Source: an uncultured bacterium (GTDB taxonomy: Bacteria; Patescibacteriota; Minisyncoccia; Phycocordibacterales; PALSA-1337). Taken from it: a DNA stretch of 5,773 nucleotides. Where the stretch lies: contig CAIPWS010000042.1 of NCBI GenBank assembly GCA_903868845.1, positions 1-5,773 on the forward strand. The letters run 5' to 3'. A program made the translations under genes and the position numbers. The notes beneath the pieces were generated by a model, which saw only the letters and a program-made list of their open reading frames with translations, did no database searches and was not told the origin of the DNA. Below, piece after piece: positions 1-5,222 of this stretch; position 1 is the first letter of the stretch; every line of letters begins with the position of its first letter.

Positions 1-1
1 G

Positions 2-580
2 TCAGCACTCATAGCATTCGGATATTCTATTTTTGCAGGACTAGGATGTTGGAATATTGTCGCGTTGATCAAAGATGCATCGAAGCAAAGGATTTTCGTA
101 TACATCACCATCTTCGTTACTCTTGCAATGACACCCGCAATGCTCTTCGGCACATCGGGTCAACTTCACACCGTCTCATATCCAGATTCTTGGACCAAAG
201 TGAATGAAACTCTGAAAGCCGATCCTACATGCAAAGCACTTTTCCTACCATGGCACGGATATTATTCTCTTAAATGGAATGGGGGCATCCTCACCGCCAA
301 TCTCGCCAAAAATTTCTTCGATTGTGACATAGTGAGTAGTCAAAGTGTTGAACTTGGAAACATTACGTCAGAAGGTGTGGCAGATCCTGAGTATGACTAT
401 ATAGATTCTCTTGTAACAAACAATGAGGCAGGCCCAGCTACCACACTCGCTAGTTTGAAAGAAAAAGGCATTTCATACGTCATATATACCAACGATGTAG
501 ACTATGAGGATCCATATCTATATCCATTTATCAAACATACGTCAAATGATGAAATCTCATTGACAAAATTGGTCAAGTAA
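2..580 (+). CDS. C-terminal part of a multi-pass membrane protein, possibly GT-C-type glycosyltransferase (5' partial)
   Basis: The frame is open from base 2, so the gene starts upstream of the window. The TTG at 65 is only an internal Leu codon. The visible 192 residues begin with a hydrophobic segment (about residues 1-23), a short basic loop (KDASKQR) and a second membrane helix (about 29-49). About 140 hydrophilic residues follow, presumably outside the membrane. That domain contains YPDSW, a FLPWHGYY-type segment, and an NxxKNFFDCDIV stretch, then a late SLKEKGISYVIYT strand. Membrane helices followed by a soluble C-terminal domain with a 'LPWH' segment resemble large GT-C/YfhO-like envelope glycosyltransferases of Patescibacteria. 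That resemblance is from memory and the catalytic N-terminal part is not visible, so the function is inferred only. The 3' end of the gene carries the -35 box of the next gene. Confidence 0.6.
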   Translation, partial: SALIAFGYSIFAGLGCWNIVALIKDASKQRIFVYITIFVTLAMTPAMLFGTSGQLHTVSYPDSWTKVNETLKADPTCKALFLPWHGYYSLKWNGGILTANLAKNFFDCDIVSSQSVELGNITSEGVADPEYDYIDSLVTNNEAGPATTLASLKEKGISYVIYTNDVDYEDPYLYPFIKHTSNDEISLTKLVK

Positions 581-588
581 GCTAGACT
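560..588 (+). promoter_or_regulatory. Sigma70-type promoter for the peptidoglycan-binding protein gene
   Basis: A perfect -35 box TTGACA (560-565) is followed after exactly 17 bases by TAGACT (583-588, 4 of 6 matches to TATAAT). Transcription would start near 595 and give a leader of about 30 nt without a Shine-Dalgarno sequence. The -35 box overlaps the end of the preceding gene. A second possible -10, GATAAT at 608-613, would give a leader of about 5 nt, so the exact start is open. Confidence 0.6.
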
Positions 589-624
589 ACGAAAGTTAAC
601 AATAACAGATAATTTCATATTCAA

Positions 625-1104
625 ATGAAGAAAATAACAATAAATACACTAGCAATTGCACTCTTGCTCGCTATGGCGGCACCAGTAGCAACTTTCGCTG
701 AAGTAGGTTACGGAGGTGGTAACAATATACCAGCTCTCAACTCATTCGGTGGTGGTTTCGGGGGCGGAAGTACTTTCGGTGGCGGTTCATCGGGCGGTAG
801 AGGTGGTTCAAACGGCGGCACACAGTTCGGCACATCTGGTACTACAGGCACAACAGGTCACACAGGAACAGTCCTCGGTGCATCTACTTACTCATTTAGC
901 GGACCTATCTCAAGGGGTGCTTCAGGTGACTCTGTCACACAGCTCCAAGAGAGACTTCGTTCAGAAGGATTCTTCACATTTCCAACATCAACTGGTTTCT
1001 TCGGTCCATACACTCTCGCAGCAGTTAAGGCTTACCAGAGAGCACACGGCATACCAGCTACTGGTTACGTAGGCCCTCTTACACTCGCAGCTTTGAACGG
1101 TTAA
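625..1104 (+). CDS. Secreted Gly-rich protein with C-terminal peptidoglycan-binding domain (PG_binding_1-like)
   Basis: The protein has 159 residues in three parts. A signal peptide has the basic start MKKITIN, a hydrophobic core at about 8-22 and a likely cut after ATFA (residue 25). A low-complexity linker of Gly/Ser (about 29-65, many GGG and FGGG units) and Thr/Gly (66-82) follows. The C-terminal domain (about 94-159) has the PG_binding_1 signature: ISRGASGDSVTQLQERL, then GFF...TGFFGPYTLAAVKAYQ and a closing GYVGPLTLAALN. Known members bind peptidoglycan as a small three-helix domain, so this is probably a wall-bound exported protein with no enzymatic part. A VLGAST motif (83-88) sits just before the domain. 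The start is the only ATG in front of the signal peptide; no Shine-Dalgarno is visible. A terminator follows the stop, so it is probably transcribed alone. Confidence 0.88.
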   Translation: MKKITINTLAIALLLAMAAPVATFAEVGYGGGNNIPALNSFGGGFGGGSTFGGGSSGGRGGSNGGTQFGTSGTTGTTGHTGTVLGASTYSFSGPISRGASGDSVTQLQERLRSEGFFTFPTSTGFFGPYTLAAVKAYQRAHGIPATGYVGPLTLAALNG

Positions 1105-1112
1105 TTTTACTT

Positions 1113-1129
1113 AAAACCCTCGCGGTTTT
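1113..1129 (+). terminator. Small hairpin after the peptidoglycan-binding protein gene
   Basis: AAAACC (1113-1118) pairs with GGTTTT (1124-1129) around loop CTCGC, 9 bases after the stop codon. It has A-rich and U-rich arms but only a short interrupted U-tract downstream. It is probably a weak first terminator or a 3'-end stabilising stem ahead of the stronger one at 1137. Confidence 0.45.
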
Positions 1130-1136
1130 CACTTTT

Positions 1137-1166
1137 AAACCCGTCCATAGACTTGGATGGGTTTTT
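1137..1166 (+). terminator. Intrinsic terminator
   Basis: The 11-bp arms AAACCCGTCCA (1137-1147) and TGGATGGGTTT (1154-1164) pair with one G-U wobble around the 6-base loop TAGACT. The right arm runs into a five-T tract (1162-1166). This fits a rho-independent terminator for the upstream gene. Its loop coincides with the proposed -35 box of the next gene. Confidence 0.75.
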
Positions 1167-1176
1167 AAGTTATAAT
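1148..1176 (+). promoter_or_regulatory. Promoter of the CAP-domain gene, predicted leaderless
   Basis: A perfect -10 box TATAAT lies at 1171-1176. A weak -35-like TAGACT (4 of 6) lies 17 bases upstream at 1148-1153, in the loop of the preceding terminator. With standard spacing (last -10 base at -7) the +1 position is 1183, the A of the start ATG. The transcript would have no 5' leader, which agrees with the absence of a Shine-Dalgarno sequence. Confidence 0.6.
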
Positions 1177-1182
1177 AACTTC

Positions 1183-2211
1183 ATGGTTCAGTGGTTCAAA
1201 AAGCATTTCATACCGCACGAAGGCAACGATCACCAGCCGCATATTTTGCGCTCTGGAAATATCCGCCTTATTGTTATTGCTATTTTTGTCATCGAACTAG
1301 GAGTTATGACCCTACCATATATACCTATTTACAATAGTCTAAGTAGCAGCTTCTTGGCTGCTGTTTTGCCTGGAGTATTGGATGATCTCACGAACAAAAA
1401 TAGGCAAAATGATAGTCTTCCAGTTCTTGCCATAAGTCCTGTTTTGAATGAAGTCGCAACACTGAAGGCTCAGGATATGGCATCAAAAGGATATTTCGCT
1501 CACATCAGTCCAGATGGAAAGACTCCTTGGTATTGGTTCAATCAAGTCGGTTACAAATATGAATTTGCTGGTGAAAATCTAGCTGTTGATTTTACAGATT
1601 CTACAGATGTGGCTTTGGCATGGATGAATTCTCCAGCGCACAGAGCAAATATTTTGAAGAATCAATATACGGAGATGGGTACAGGTGTCGCCACTGGAAC
1701 TTATCAAGGCAATCCTACTGTTTTCGTCGCTCAAGTCTTCGGAAGTCCTGTAAGACAGGTCGTAGCTGTGGCTGTAGCTGTGGCGAAGGATGTTGCGAAG
1801 GCTGAGGAACCGCCTGTGCAGGTTGCTACTCAAGCTGTTGTTCCTGGGGTTCGACCCGAGGTCTTGGGTATAGCTACAGACTCTGTCGCTATGGCGGCGC
1901 CAGCTGTGCAAGCGGTGCCAGTTGCGGTTGTTACGCAGCAGTCGAGTGTCACGAATCAATTCCTGACGTCGCCTAGACATCTTTTGAATATTATCTTCAC
2001 TCTGATCGGCGCAATCATAGCTATAGCTGTTGCTCTCAAGCTTTTCATCCGTATGGACAAGAAACATCCAGCACTTATCACAAATGGTTTGGTCGTCATA
2101 GTTATCATCCTTGGAATATTTACAGTCAACGGTATTATCACGAGAAGTCATTTGGCAAATACGACATCGTTTGCAAGTTTTACAGCGGATGCGTTTGACT
2201 CGAATAAGTAG
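1183..2211 (+). CDS. Membrane-anchored CAP/SCP-domain protein (YkwD-like)
   Basis: The ATG at 1183 gives 342 residues. An upstream in-frame TTG at 1153 lies inside the terminator and before the -10 box, so it is rejected. Order: basic/polar N-terminus, a membrane helix or uncleaved signal anchor (about 28-50), and a CAP domain (about 75-188). The domain shows the family signatures FAHISPDG (His107), AGENLA (Glu131) and MNSPAHRANIL (His153), followed by a TEMGTGVATG strand and VFVAQVFG, so the cavity His/Glu residues seem intact. An Ala/Val/Pro-rich stretch with VAVAVAVAK repeats (about 193-255) follows, then two more helices (about 267-289 and 299-320) and a short tail. Bacterial CAP proteins of this type are extracytoplasmic and mostly of unknown activity. 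The two C-terminal helices are an unusual addition to a YkwD-type protein. Confidence 0.87.
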   Translation: MVQWFKKHFIPHEGNDHQPHILRSGNIRLIVIAIFVIELGVMTLPYIPIYNSLSSSFLAAVLPGVLDDLTNKNRQNDSLPVLAISPVLNEVATLKAQDMASKGYFAHISPDGKTPWYWFNQVGYKYEFAGENLAVDFTDSTDVALAWMNSPAHRANILKNQYTEMGTGVATGTYQGNPTVFVAQVFGSPVRQVVAVAVAVAKDVAKAEEPPVQVATQAVVPGVRPEVLGIATDSVAMAAPAVQAVPVAVVTQQSSVTNQFLTSPRHLLNIIFTLIGAIIAIAVALKLFIRMDKKHPALITNGLVVIVIILGIFTVNGIITRSHLANTTSFASFTADAFDSNK

Positions 2212-2281
2212 GAAAGTAGAAAGTAGAAAGTAGAAAGTTGAAAGAGAAAAGTGGAAAGATAAAAGAGAAAAGGGGAAAGTG
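2212..2281 (+). repeat. Heptamer tandem repeat, ten units of GAAAGTN-type
   Basis: Ten consecutive 7-base units follow the CAP gene stop codon without a gap. The first three are identical GAAAGTA, then GAAAGTT, GAAAGAG, AAAAGTG, GAAAGAT, AAAAGAG, AAAAGGG and GAAAGTG. The array is a pure purine tract except for a few T residues and decays from left to right. It ends two bases before element copy A. Confidence 0.85.
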
Positions 2282-2301
2282 TCGGGGCATGCTCCGTGAG
2301 C

Positions 2302-2344
2302 ATATATGAAAATTAGGCCATAAAAAGGCTCAATTTTCATATAT
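2302..2344 (+). repeat. AT-rich hairpin in the left arm of element A
   Basis: TATATGAAAATT (2303-2314) pairs perfectly with AATTTTCATATA (2332-2343), extended by one A-T pair outside. After an A/C mismatch a GGCC/GGCT stem continues inside, with ATAAAAA as loop. Copy B keeps the same fold at about 5136-5178 with a single mismatch in the outer stem. The structure is conserved although the loop sequence differs. Confidence 0.75.
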
Positions 2345-2402
2345 AGGTAAATAGTGTGTGCCTGCGGAGGGTGTGGCACATGCTTTTAGAAACGACCACT
2401 TA

Positions 2403-2480
2403 GCTTTGCACAAGTGTACCCTTGTCCACATCTATAAATGAGAATAGCTCAACCATGCGATTCTAGTTTATAGATGTGGA
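2403..2480 (+). repeat. 78-bp core of element A, long hairpin flanked by TTA/TAA
   Basis: The core is the same length as 5002-5079 and 71 of 78 bases agree, in direct orientation, while the surrounding arms are inverted. It begins GCTTTGCACAAGTG and is flanked by TTA (2400-2402) and TAA (2481-2483). Inside, TCCACATCTATAAA (2425-2438) pairs perfectly with TTTATAGATGTGGA (2467-2480). A second stem GAATAGC/GCGATTC (2442-2448 with 2457-2463, one mismatch) caps it with an 8-base loop. A perfect DnaA-box 9-mer (TTATCCACA on the minus strand) spans 2475-2483, and the near-box TTGTCCACA is at 2422-2430. Confidence 0.8.
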
Positions 2481-2577
2481 TAAACCCCTCTTTTGAGACG
2501 ACACTACCACCCCCGCCGCCAACCCTAGCAGAATTTTCGGCCAGCACTGACATGTCTCCCTAAGCACCTCCGTGAAA

Positions 2578-2596
2578 GTGACCACAAAATGGTCAC
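2578..2596 (+). repeat. GTGACCA/TGGTCAC palindrome at the right end of element A
   Basis: GTGACCA (2578-2584), spacer CAAAA, TGGTCAC (2590-2596) form a 7-bp perfect stem. The same palindrome with the complementary spacer TTTTG is at 4891-4909 at the corresponding end of copy B. It marks the outer boundary of the element next to the enclosed genes. Confidence 0.8.
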
Positions 2597-2633
2597 AAAC
2601 AGTTTCCTTATTGAAGAATACAGTGTATATTTA

Positions 2634-3503
2634 ATGCAGTGCAACAAGAGCAGCGAAAAAGCAAAAAGAAAAGTGAAAAAAATCATTACAACAATATCGG
2701 TGATACTTAGCGTTTACATCATGAGCGCGTCAGTGGCTTTGGCGGCTTCTCCTACGATCATAAACGCTCGCGTTCTTCCAACCGTCTGGTATTCGACTCT
2801 TTCTGTAAATGATGGCGACAGCATAAAGATATATGCTGGTATTCAGAACAATTCCGGTGTCGACTTCACAGGTACCGCAACTTTCTATGTCGATGATGCA
2901 GTCCTAAATAGCACTTCTTTCTCATCCGTCTCTGGAAACCTTATCTACGTCACTATGGGTTGGGTGGCTCAACCTGGAACTCATAATGTTCAGGTCAGTA
3001 TTGCTACATCACTTTCCGCCGACAAAACTCTAGTCTCTGCAAGTAGTGATAAGTCTTCCATAAGCATCATAAGAAATATCACCGCAGCGTCTGTGCAAAA
3101 TGCAGTGGTGAATACTGGAACAACGGTCATAAATAATATAAATGGCATAGCAAATAACCTTGCTGACAAAGTCGAGGCAACGAAGGATCCTGCTGCAAGC
3201 GGAAGTTTGCTTTCGGGAATTTTGGCAAATGATACTAGCGCAAATAGTTCGTCTGGTTCTATTGCGAAAAAGAAAGCTGGTGCAGTTGCTGGTGCCGTCT
3301 TGGGAACATCAACAGGCCCTGTTATATCGAAAAACTCTGGTGGAGCCGCTACCGTCGATACAAACGTAGGACCAATGACCTACATCTACAATACCTTGAT
3401 TGACCTGGCTGCATTTCTCATTCGCAAATGGATCTGGACACTCGGTGCCATAATCCTCTTAATTATTTTCTTTAAGTTGAAGAGTAAGTTCAGTCGTGAT
3501 TAG
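2634..3503 (+). CDS. Exported membrane-anchored protein with Ig/CARDB-like domain
   Basis: The ATG at 2634 gives 289 residues with a normal signal peptide: a Lys/Arg-rich start (residues 5-16), a hydrophobic core at about 17-36 and a likely cut after VALA (about 37). The earlier in-frame ATG at 2589 falls inside the palindrome of repeat element A and adds an unlikely 15-residue extension. The mature N-terminal part (about 45-145) looks like a beta-sandwich of CARDB/Ig type: DSIKIYAGIQNNSGVDFTG, a TATFYVDDAVLNS strand pair and a GTHNVQVSI final strand. A Ser/Ala/Asn-rich linker (150-245) with VLGTST at 222-227 leads to a C-terminal helix (about 262-281) and a basic tail KLKSKFSRD, a typical stop-transfer anchor. 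It is therefore probably displayed outside the membrane. No enzymatic motif is seen and I do not recognise a named family. No clear promoter is visible. Confidence 0.78.
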   Translation: MQCNKSSEKAKRKVKKIITTISVILSVYIMSASVALAASPTIINARVLPTVWYSTLSVNDGDSIKIYAGIQNNSGVDFTGTATFYVDDAVLNSTSFSSVSGNLIYVTMGWVAQPGTHNVQVSIATSLSADKTLVSASSDKSSISIIRNITAASVQNAVVNTGTTVINNINGIANNLADKVEATKDPAASGSLLSGILANDTSANSSSGSIAKKKAGAVAGAVLGTSTGPVISKNSGGAATVDTNVGPMTYIYNTLIDLAAFLIRKWIWTLGAIILLIIFFKLKSKFSRD

Positions 3504-3530
3504 GATTACGTGGCTAGATTCGATCATTTC

Positions 3531-3539
3531 TGCTAGACT
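3531..3539 (+). promoter_or_regulatory. Extended -10 promoter of ychF, near-leaderless
   Basis: TGCTAGACT is an extended -10 (TGn followed by TAGACT, 4 of 6). The hexamer ends at 3539, so transcription would start near 3546, only three bases before the ATG at 3549. The -35 region (3511-3516, TGGCTA) is weak, as is common with extended -10 promoters. TAGACT is also the -10 of the promoter at 560-588. Confidence 0.5.
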
Positions 3540-3548
3540 CTATTCACC

Positions 3549-4649
3549 ATGTCTCTATCAATCGGAATTGTCGGTCTACCAAATGTGGGCAAGTCCACGT
3601 TGTTCAATGCGCTCACCAAGAAGAGTGTTGCTGCTGAAAATTATCCTTTCTGTACAATAGATCCTTCGGTTGGAGTTGTCGCAGTTCCAGATGAACGTTT
3701 GCAGAAGTTGAGTGAATTTTCTGTATCAGCCAAAACAGTTCCTGCGGCTGTAGAATTCGTCGACATCGCCGGACTCGTGAAAGGAGCTTCTGAGGGTGAA
3801 GGTCTTGGAAATAAATTTCTTTCAAACATTCGCGAAACAGACGCTATCGCTCAGGTTGTTCGTATCTTCGAGGATACAAATGTTATTCACGTCGATGGCA
3901 AGATAGATCCTGTGAAGGATATTGAGGTCATAAATCTTGAACTTGTCTTGGCAGATCTGCAGACTGTGACGAAGAGACAGGCCAATATTGGCAAGGAGAT
4001 CAGGTCTGGTAAGAAGGAGGCTGTCATAGAGGCGGCTCTCATAGAACGACTCGTGAAAGCGCTCGAGGCTGGTAAGTTGGCTTCTTCGGTCGTGGCAGAT
4101 GAGTTTGAGGCTCCATTTCTACAGCAACTTTGTCTTATCACGACCAAGCCTTTCATATATGTTTTGAATAAGAAGGCTGGCGCAAAGAATCTAGATGAGA
4201 TGCCCGGCGATGTACGCTGGGCCAAGCTTGTTGAACTTTTCAAGCAGACGAATGCTGGACATGTCATCGTAGATGCTGGTATTGAGCAGGAGTTGAAGGA
4301 TCTAGATGCCAAAGATAAGATGGAAATGCGCGAAGGTCTCGGAGTTCATGACGATGGAGTCAATGATCTCATACGCAAGGGTTATGAGTTGCTCGGGCTT
4401 ATCACATATTTTACAACTGGTGAGGATGAGACGCGTGCGTGGACTATCAAGAGAGGTTGGACGGCGCCAGAGGCTGGAACTGCTATACATGGAGATTTCA
4501 AAGAAAAGTTCGTGAGAGCTGAGATTATTGAATGGGATAAATTGCTGGCTATGGGTTCATTTGCTGCAGCTCGTGAGAAAGGTCTGATCCGCACTGAAGG
4601 GAAGGAGTATGTTGTGAAGGATGGGGATGTTGTGGAGTTTAAGATCTGA
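3549..4649 (+). CDS. ychF: Redox-regulated/ribosome-associated ATPase YchF (Obg-like ATPase, OLA1 family)
   Basis: The 366 residues match the usual YchF length (about 363). The P-loop G1 motif GLPNVGKST is at 9-17 and the G3 motif [10 protein letters not shown] at 72-81, followed by [17 protein letters not shown]. His114 in NVIHV matches the catalytic histidine position of YchF. A helical/coiled insertion covers about 130-195 and a TGS domain occupies about 280-366, with [17 protein letters not shown] and [16 protein letters not shown]. The family hydrolyses ATP rather than GTP, associates with ribosomes and is linked to stress responses. One oddity is that the nucleotide-specificity motif, normally NxxE, reads NKKA at 207-210. 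The start at 3549 is fixed by the P-loop spacing and the promoter just upstream. The Nudix ORF follows after six bases and is probably co-transcribed. Confidence 0.97.
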   Translation: MSLSIGIVGLPNVGKSTLFNALTKKSVAAENYPFCTIDPSVGVVAVPDERLQKLSEFSVSAKTVPAAVEFVDIAGLVKGASEGEGLGNKFLSNIRETDAIAQVVRIFEDTNVIHVDGKIDPVKDIEVINLELVLADLQTVTKRQANIGKEIRSGKKEAVIEAALIERLVKALEAGKLASSVVADEFEAPFLQQLCLITTKPFIYVLNKKAGAKNLDEMPGDVRWAKLVELFKQTNAGHVIVDAGIEQELKDLDAKDKMEMREGLGVHDDGVNDLIRKGYELLGLITYFTTGEDETRAWTIKRGWTAPEAGTAIHGDFKEKFVRAEIIEWDKLLAMGSFAAAREKGLIRTEGKEYVVKDGDVVEFKI

Positions 4650-4655
4650 TTATTT

Positions 4656-4886
4656 ATGTCTGAAGCTGGTGTAGTATTTGCATTGGTTCGTGATAATAGA
4701 ATCCTCATGCAACAACGTGATGGAAATTGTAAAAGATTTCCTTTTATGTGGTGCATACCAGGTGGAGGATGCGAACAAGGTGAAAGCTATGAAGAGGCTT
4801 TACTGAGAGAGGTTAAGGAGGAATATAATATTTATCTTGATTCGAATCAGTGTGATTTTCTTATATGTACTTTCATAGACCTTTAG
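4656..4886 (+). CDS. Nudix hydrolase, C-terminally truncated (probable gene remnant)
   Basis: The 76 residues start with the first strands of a Nudix fold (GVVFALVRDNRILMQQR) and the FMWCIPGGG approach. The Nudix box follows: Gly37, Glu43, Arg51-Glu52 and Glu55-Glu56, with the usual late Gly replaced by Asn58. The metal-binding REVKEE core is intact. Nudix enzymes cleave nucleoside diphosphates linked to another group and are normally about 130-160 residues. Here the frame stops 17 residues after the box, at a TAG one base before repeat element B, and I find no continuation of the domain in the following sequence. The C-terminal half seems lost where the repeat lies. It starts six bases after the ychF stop without a Shine-Dalgarno and is probably translated from the ychF mRNA, if at all. 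It may be non-functional. It is more A/T-rich than ychF. Confidence 0.75.
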   Translation: MSEAGVVFALVRDNRILMQQRDGNCKRFPFMWCIPGGGCEQGESYEEALLREVKEEYNIYLDSNQCDFLICTFIDL

Positions 4887-4913
4887 CAAAGTGACCATTT
4901 TGTGGTCACTTTG
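4887..4913 (+). repeat. GTGACCA/TGGTCAC palindrome at the left end of element B
   Basis: An 11-bp perfect stem, CAAAGTGACCA (4887-4897) with TGGTCACTTTG (4903-4913), closes a TTTTG loop directly after the Nudix stop codon. The arms are longer than in copy A (7 bp). It may act as a weak terminator for the ychF-Nudix transcript, although only TTG follows rather than a clean U-tract. Confidence 0.7.
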
Positions 4914-5195
4914 TTGGAGGTGCATAGGGAGACATGTCGTAGATGACAAATAATTCTATTGGGCTGGTGGGGTGAGTATGTCGTCTAAAAAGAGGGGTTT
5001 AGCTTTGCACAAGTGTACCCTTGTCCACATTGATAAATTGGAATGGCTCAACCGTGCGATTCTAGTTTATAGATGTTGATAAGTGGTCGTTTTTAAAAGC
5101 ATGTGCCACCCCCGCCGGCACACACTATTTACCAGCATATGAAAATTGAGCCTTCTGATGGCCTAATTTCCATATATGCTCAAAGAGCATACCCC
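4888..5195 (-). repeat. Structured intergenic repeat element, copy B
   Basis: This is the inverted counterpart of 2284-2599; its orientation is given as that of the arms. The left part (4888-5001) holds the GTGACCA palindrome, a GGAGGTGCATAGGGAGACATGTC block matching the complement of copy A, and the complement of the CCCCTCTTTT segment. The right part (5080-5195) carries the same hairpins as copy A: ATGTGCC/GGCACAC at about 5101-5125, the AT-rich stem at about 5136-5178, and ATGCTC/GAGCAT at 5177-5191. The 78-bp core in between is not inverted. The whole 4887-5222 interval has no gene I can support; minus-strand frames here only reflect the repeat and antisense leuS. Confidence 0.85.
5002..5079 (+). 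repeat. 78-bp core of element B, same orientation as the core of element A
   Basis: It starts GCTTTGCACAAGTG like 2403 and differs at seven of 78 positions. It is flanked by TTA (4999-5001) and TAA (5080-5082). The hairpin arms TCCACATTGATAAA (5024-5037) and TTTATAGATGTTGA (5066-5079) pair at 11 of 14 positions, weaker than in copy A. The inner stem GAATGGC/GCGATTC keeps one mismatch. The DnaA-box-like ends are TTGTCCACA (5021-5029) and the degenerate TGTTGATAA (5074-5082). Confidence 0.8.
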
Positions 5196-5222
5196 AGCTA
5201 CACACCAAGCACCCATCCAAGT

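Larger units (their letters stand above)
2284..2599 (+). repeat. Structured intergenic repeat element, copy A (arms inverted relative to copy B)
   Basis: This stretch has no convincing coding frame. Read by eye, it is a divergent copy of 4888-5195 on the opposite strand. Its left arm (2284-2402) matches the reverse complement of 5080-5195 at roughly 85-90%. Its right arm (2481-2599) matches the reverse complement of 4888-5001, with conserved blocks at both ends and a diverged middle. In between sits a 78-bp core that matches copy B in direct orientation instead. The arms hold several hairpins: ATGCTC/GAGCAT near 2289-2303, an AT-rich 12-13-bp stem at 2302-2344, GTGTGCC/GGCACAT near 2356-2381, and a palindrome at 2578-2596. 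No transposase is encoded. It could be a MITE-like element, a structured RNA or a recombination site. Confidence 0.85.

Noticed and set aside
716..1072. Alternative plus-strand frame of 118 residues
   Set aside because: It is a frame shadow of the Gly-rich peptidoglycan-binding protein gene, without a domain or start signals of its own.
1153..1182. TTG start at 1153 for the CAP gene
   Set aside because: It is inside the terminator and upstream of the -10 box, so it would not be on the predicted transcript.
1579..2379. Long minus-strand frame of 266 residues opposite the CAP gene
   Set aside because: It is antisense to a well-supported CAP-domain gene, is Ser/Arg/Cys-rich with no recognisable domain, and runs through the heptamer repeat.
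2403..2480. Integron attC site
   Set aside because: The size and hairpin are suggestive, but the GTTRRRY/RYYYAAC core sites are not present at the expected ends and no integrase is seen.
2400..2483. Chromosomal replication origin
   Set aside because: There are only two DnaA-like boxes per element, they are the arms of one inverted repeat, and neither dnaA nor dnaN is nearby; kept only as a speculative finding.
2212..2599. CRISPR array
   Set aside because: The heptamers have no spacers and the larger elements occur only twice, inverted, with no cas genes.
2589..2633. Earlier ATG start for the exported protein gene
   Set aside because: It lies in the loop of the repeat element palindrome and adds 15 residues before a normal signal peptide; the ATG at 2634 fits better.
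3887..4312. Minus-strand frame of 141 residues inside ychF
   Set aside because: It is antisense to a strongly conserved gene and shows no domain.
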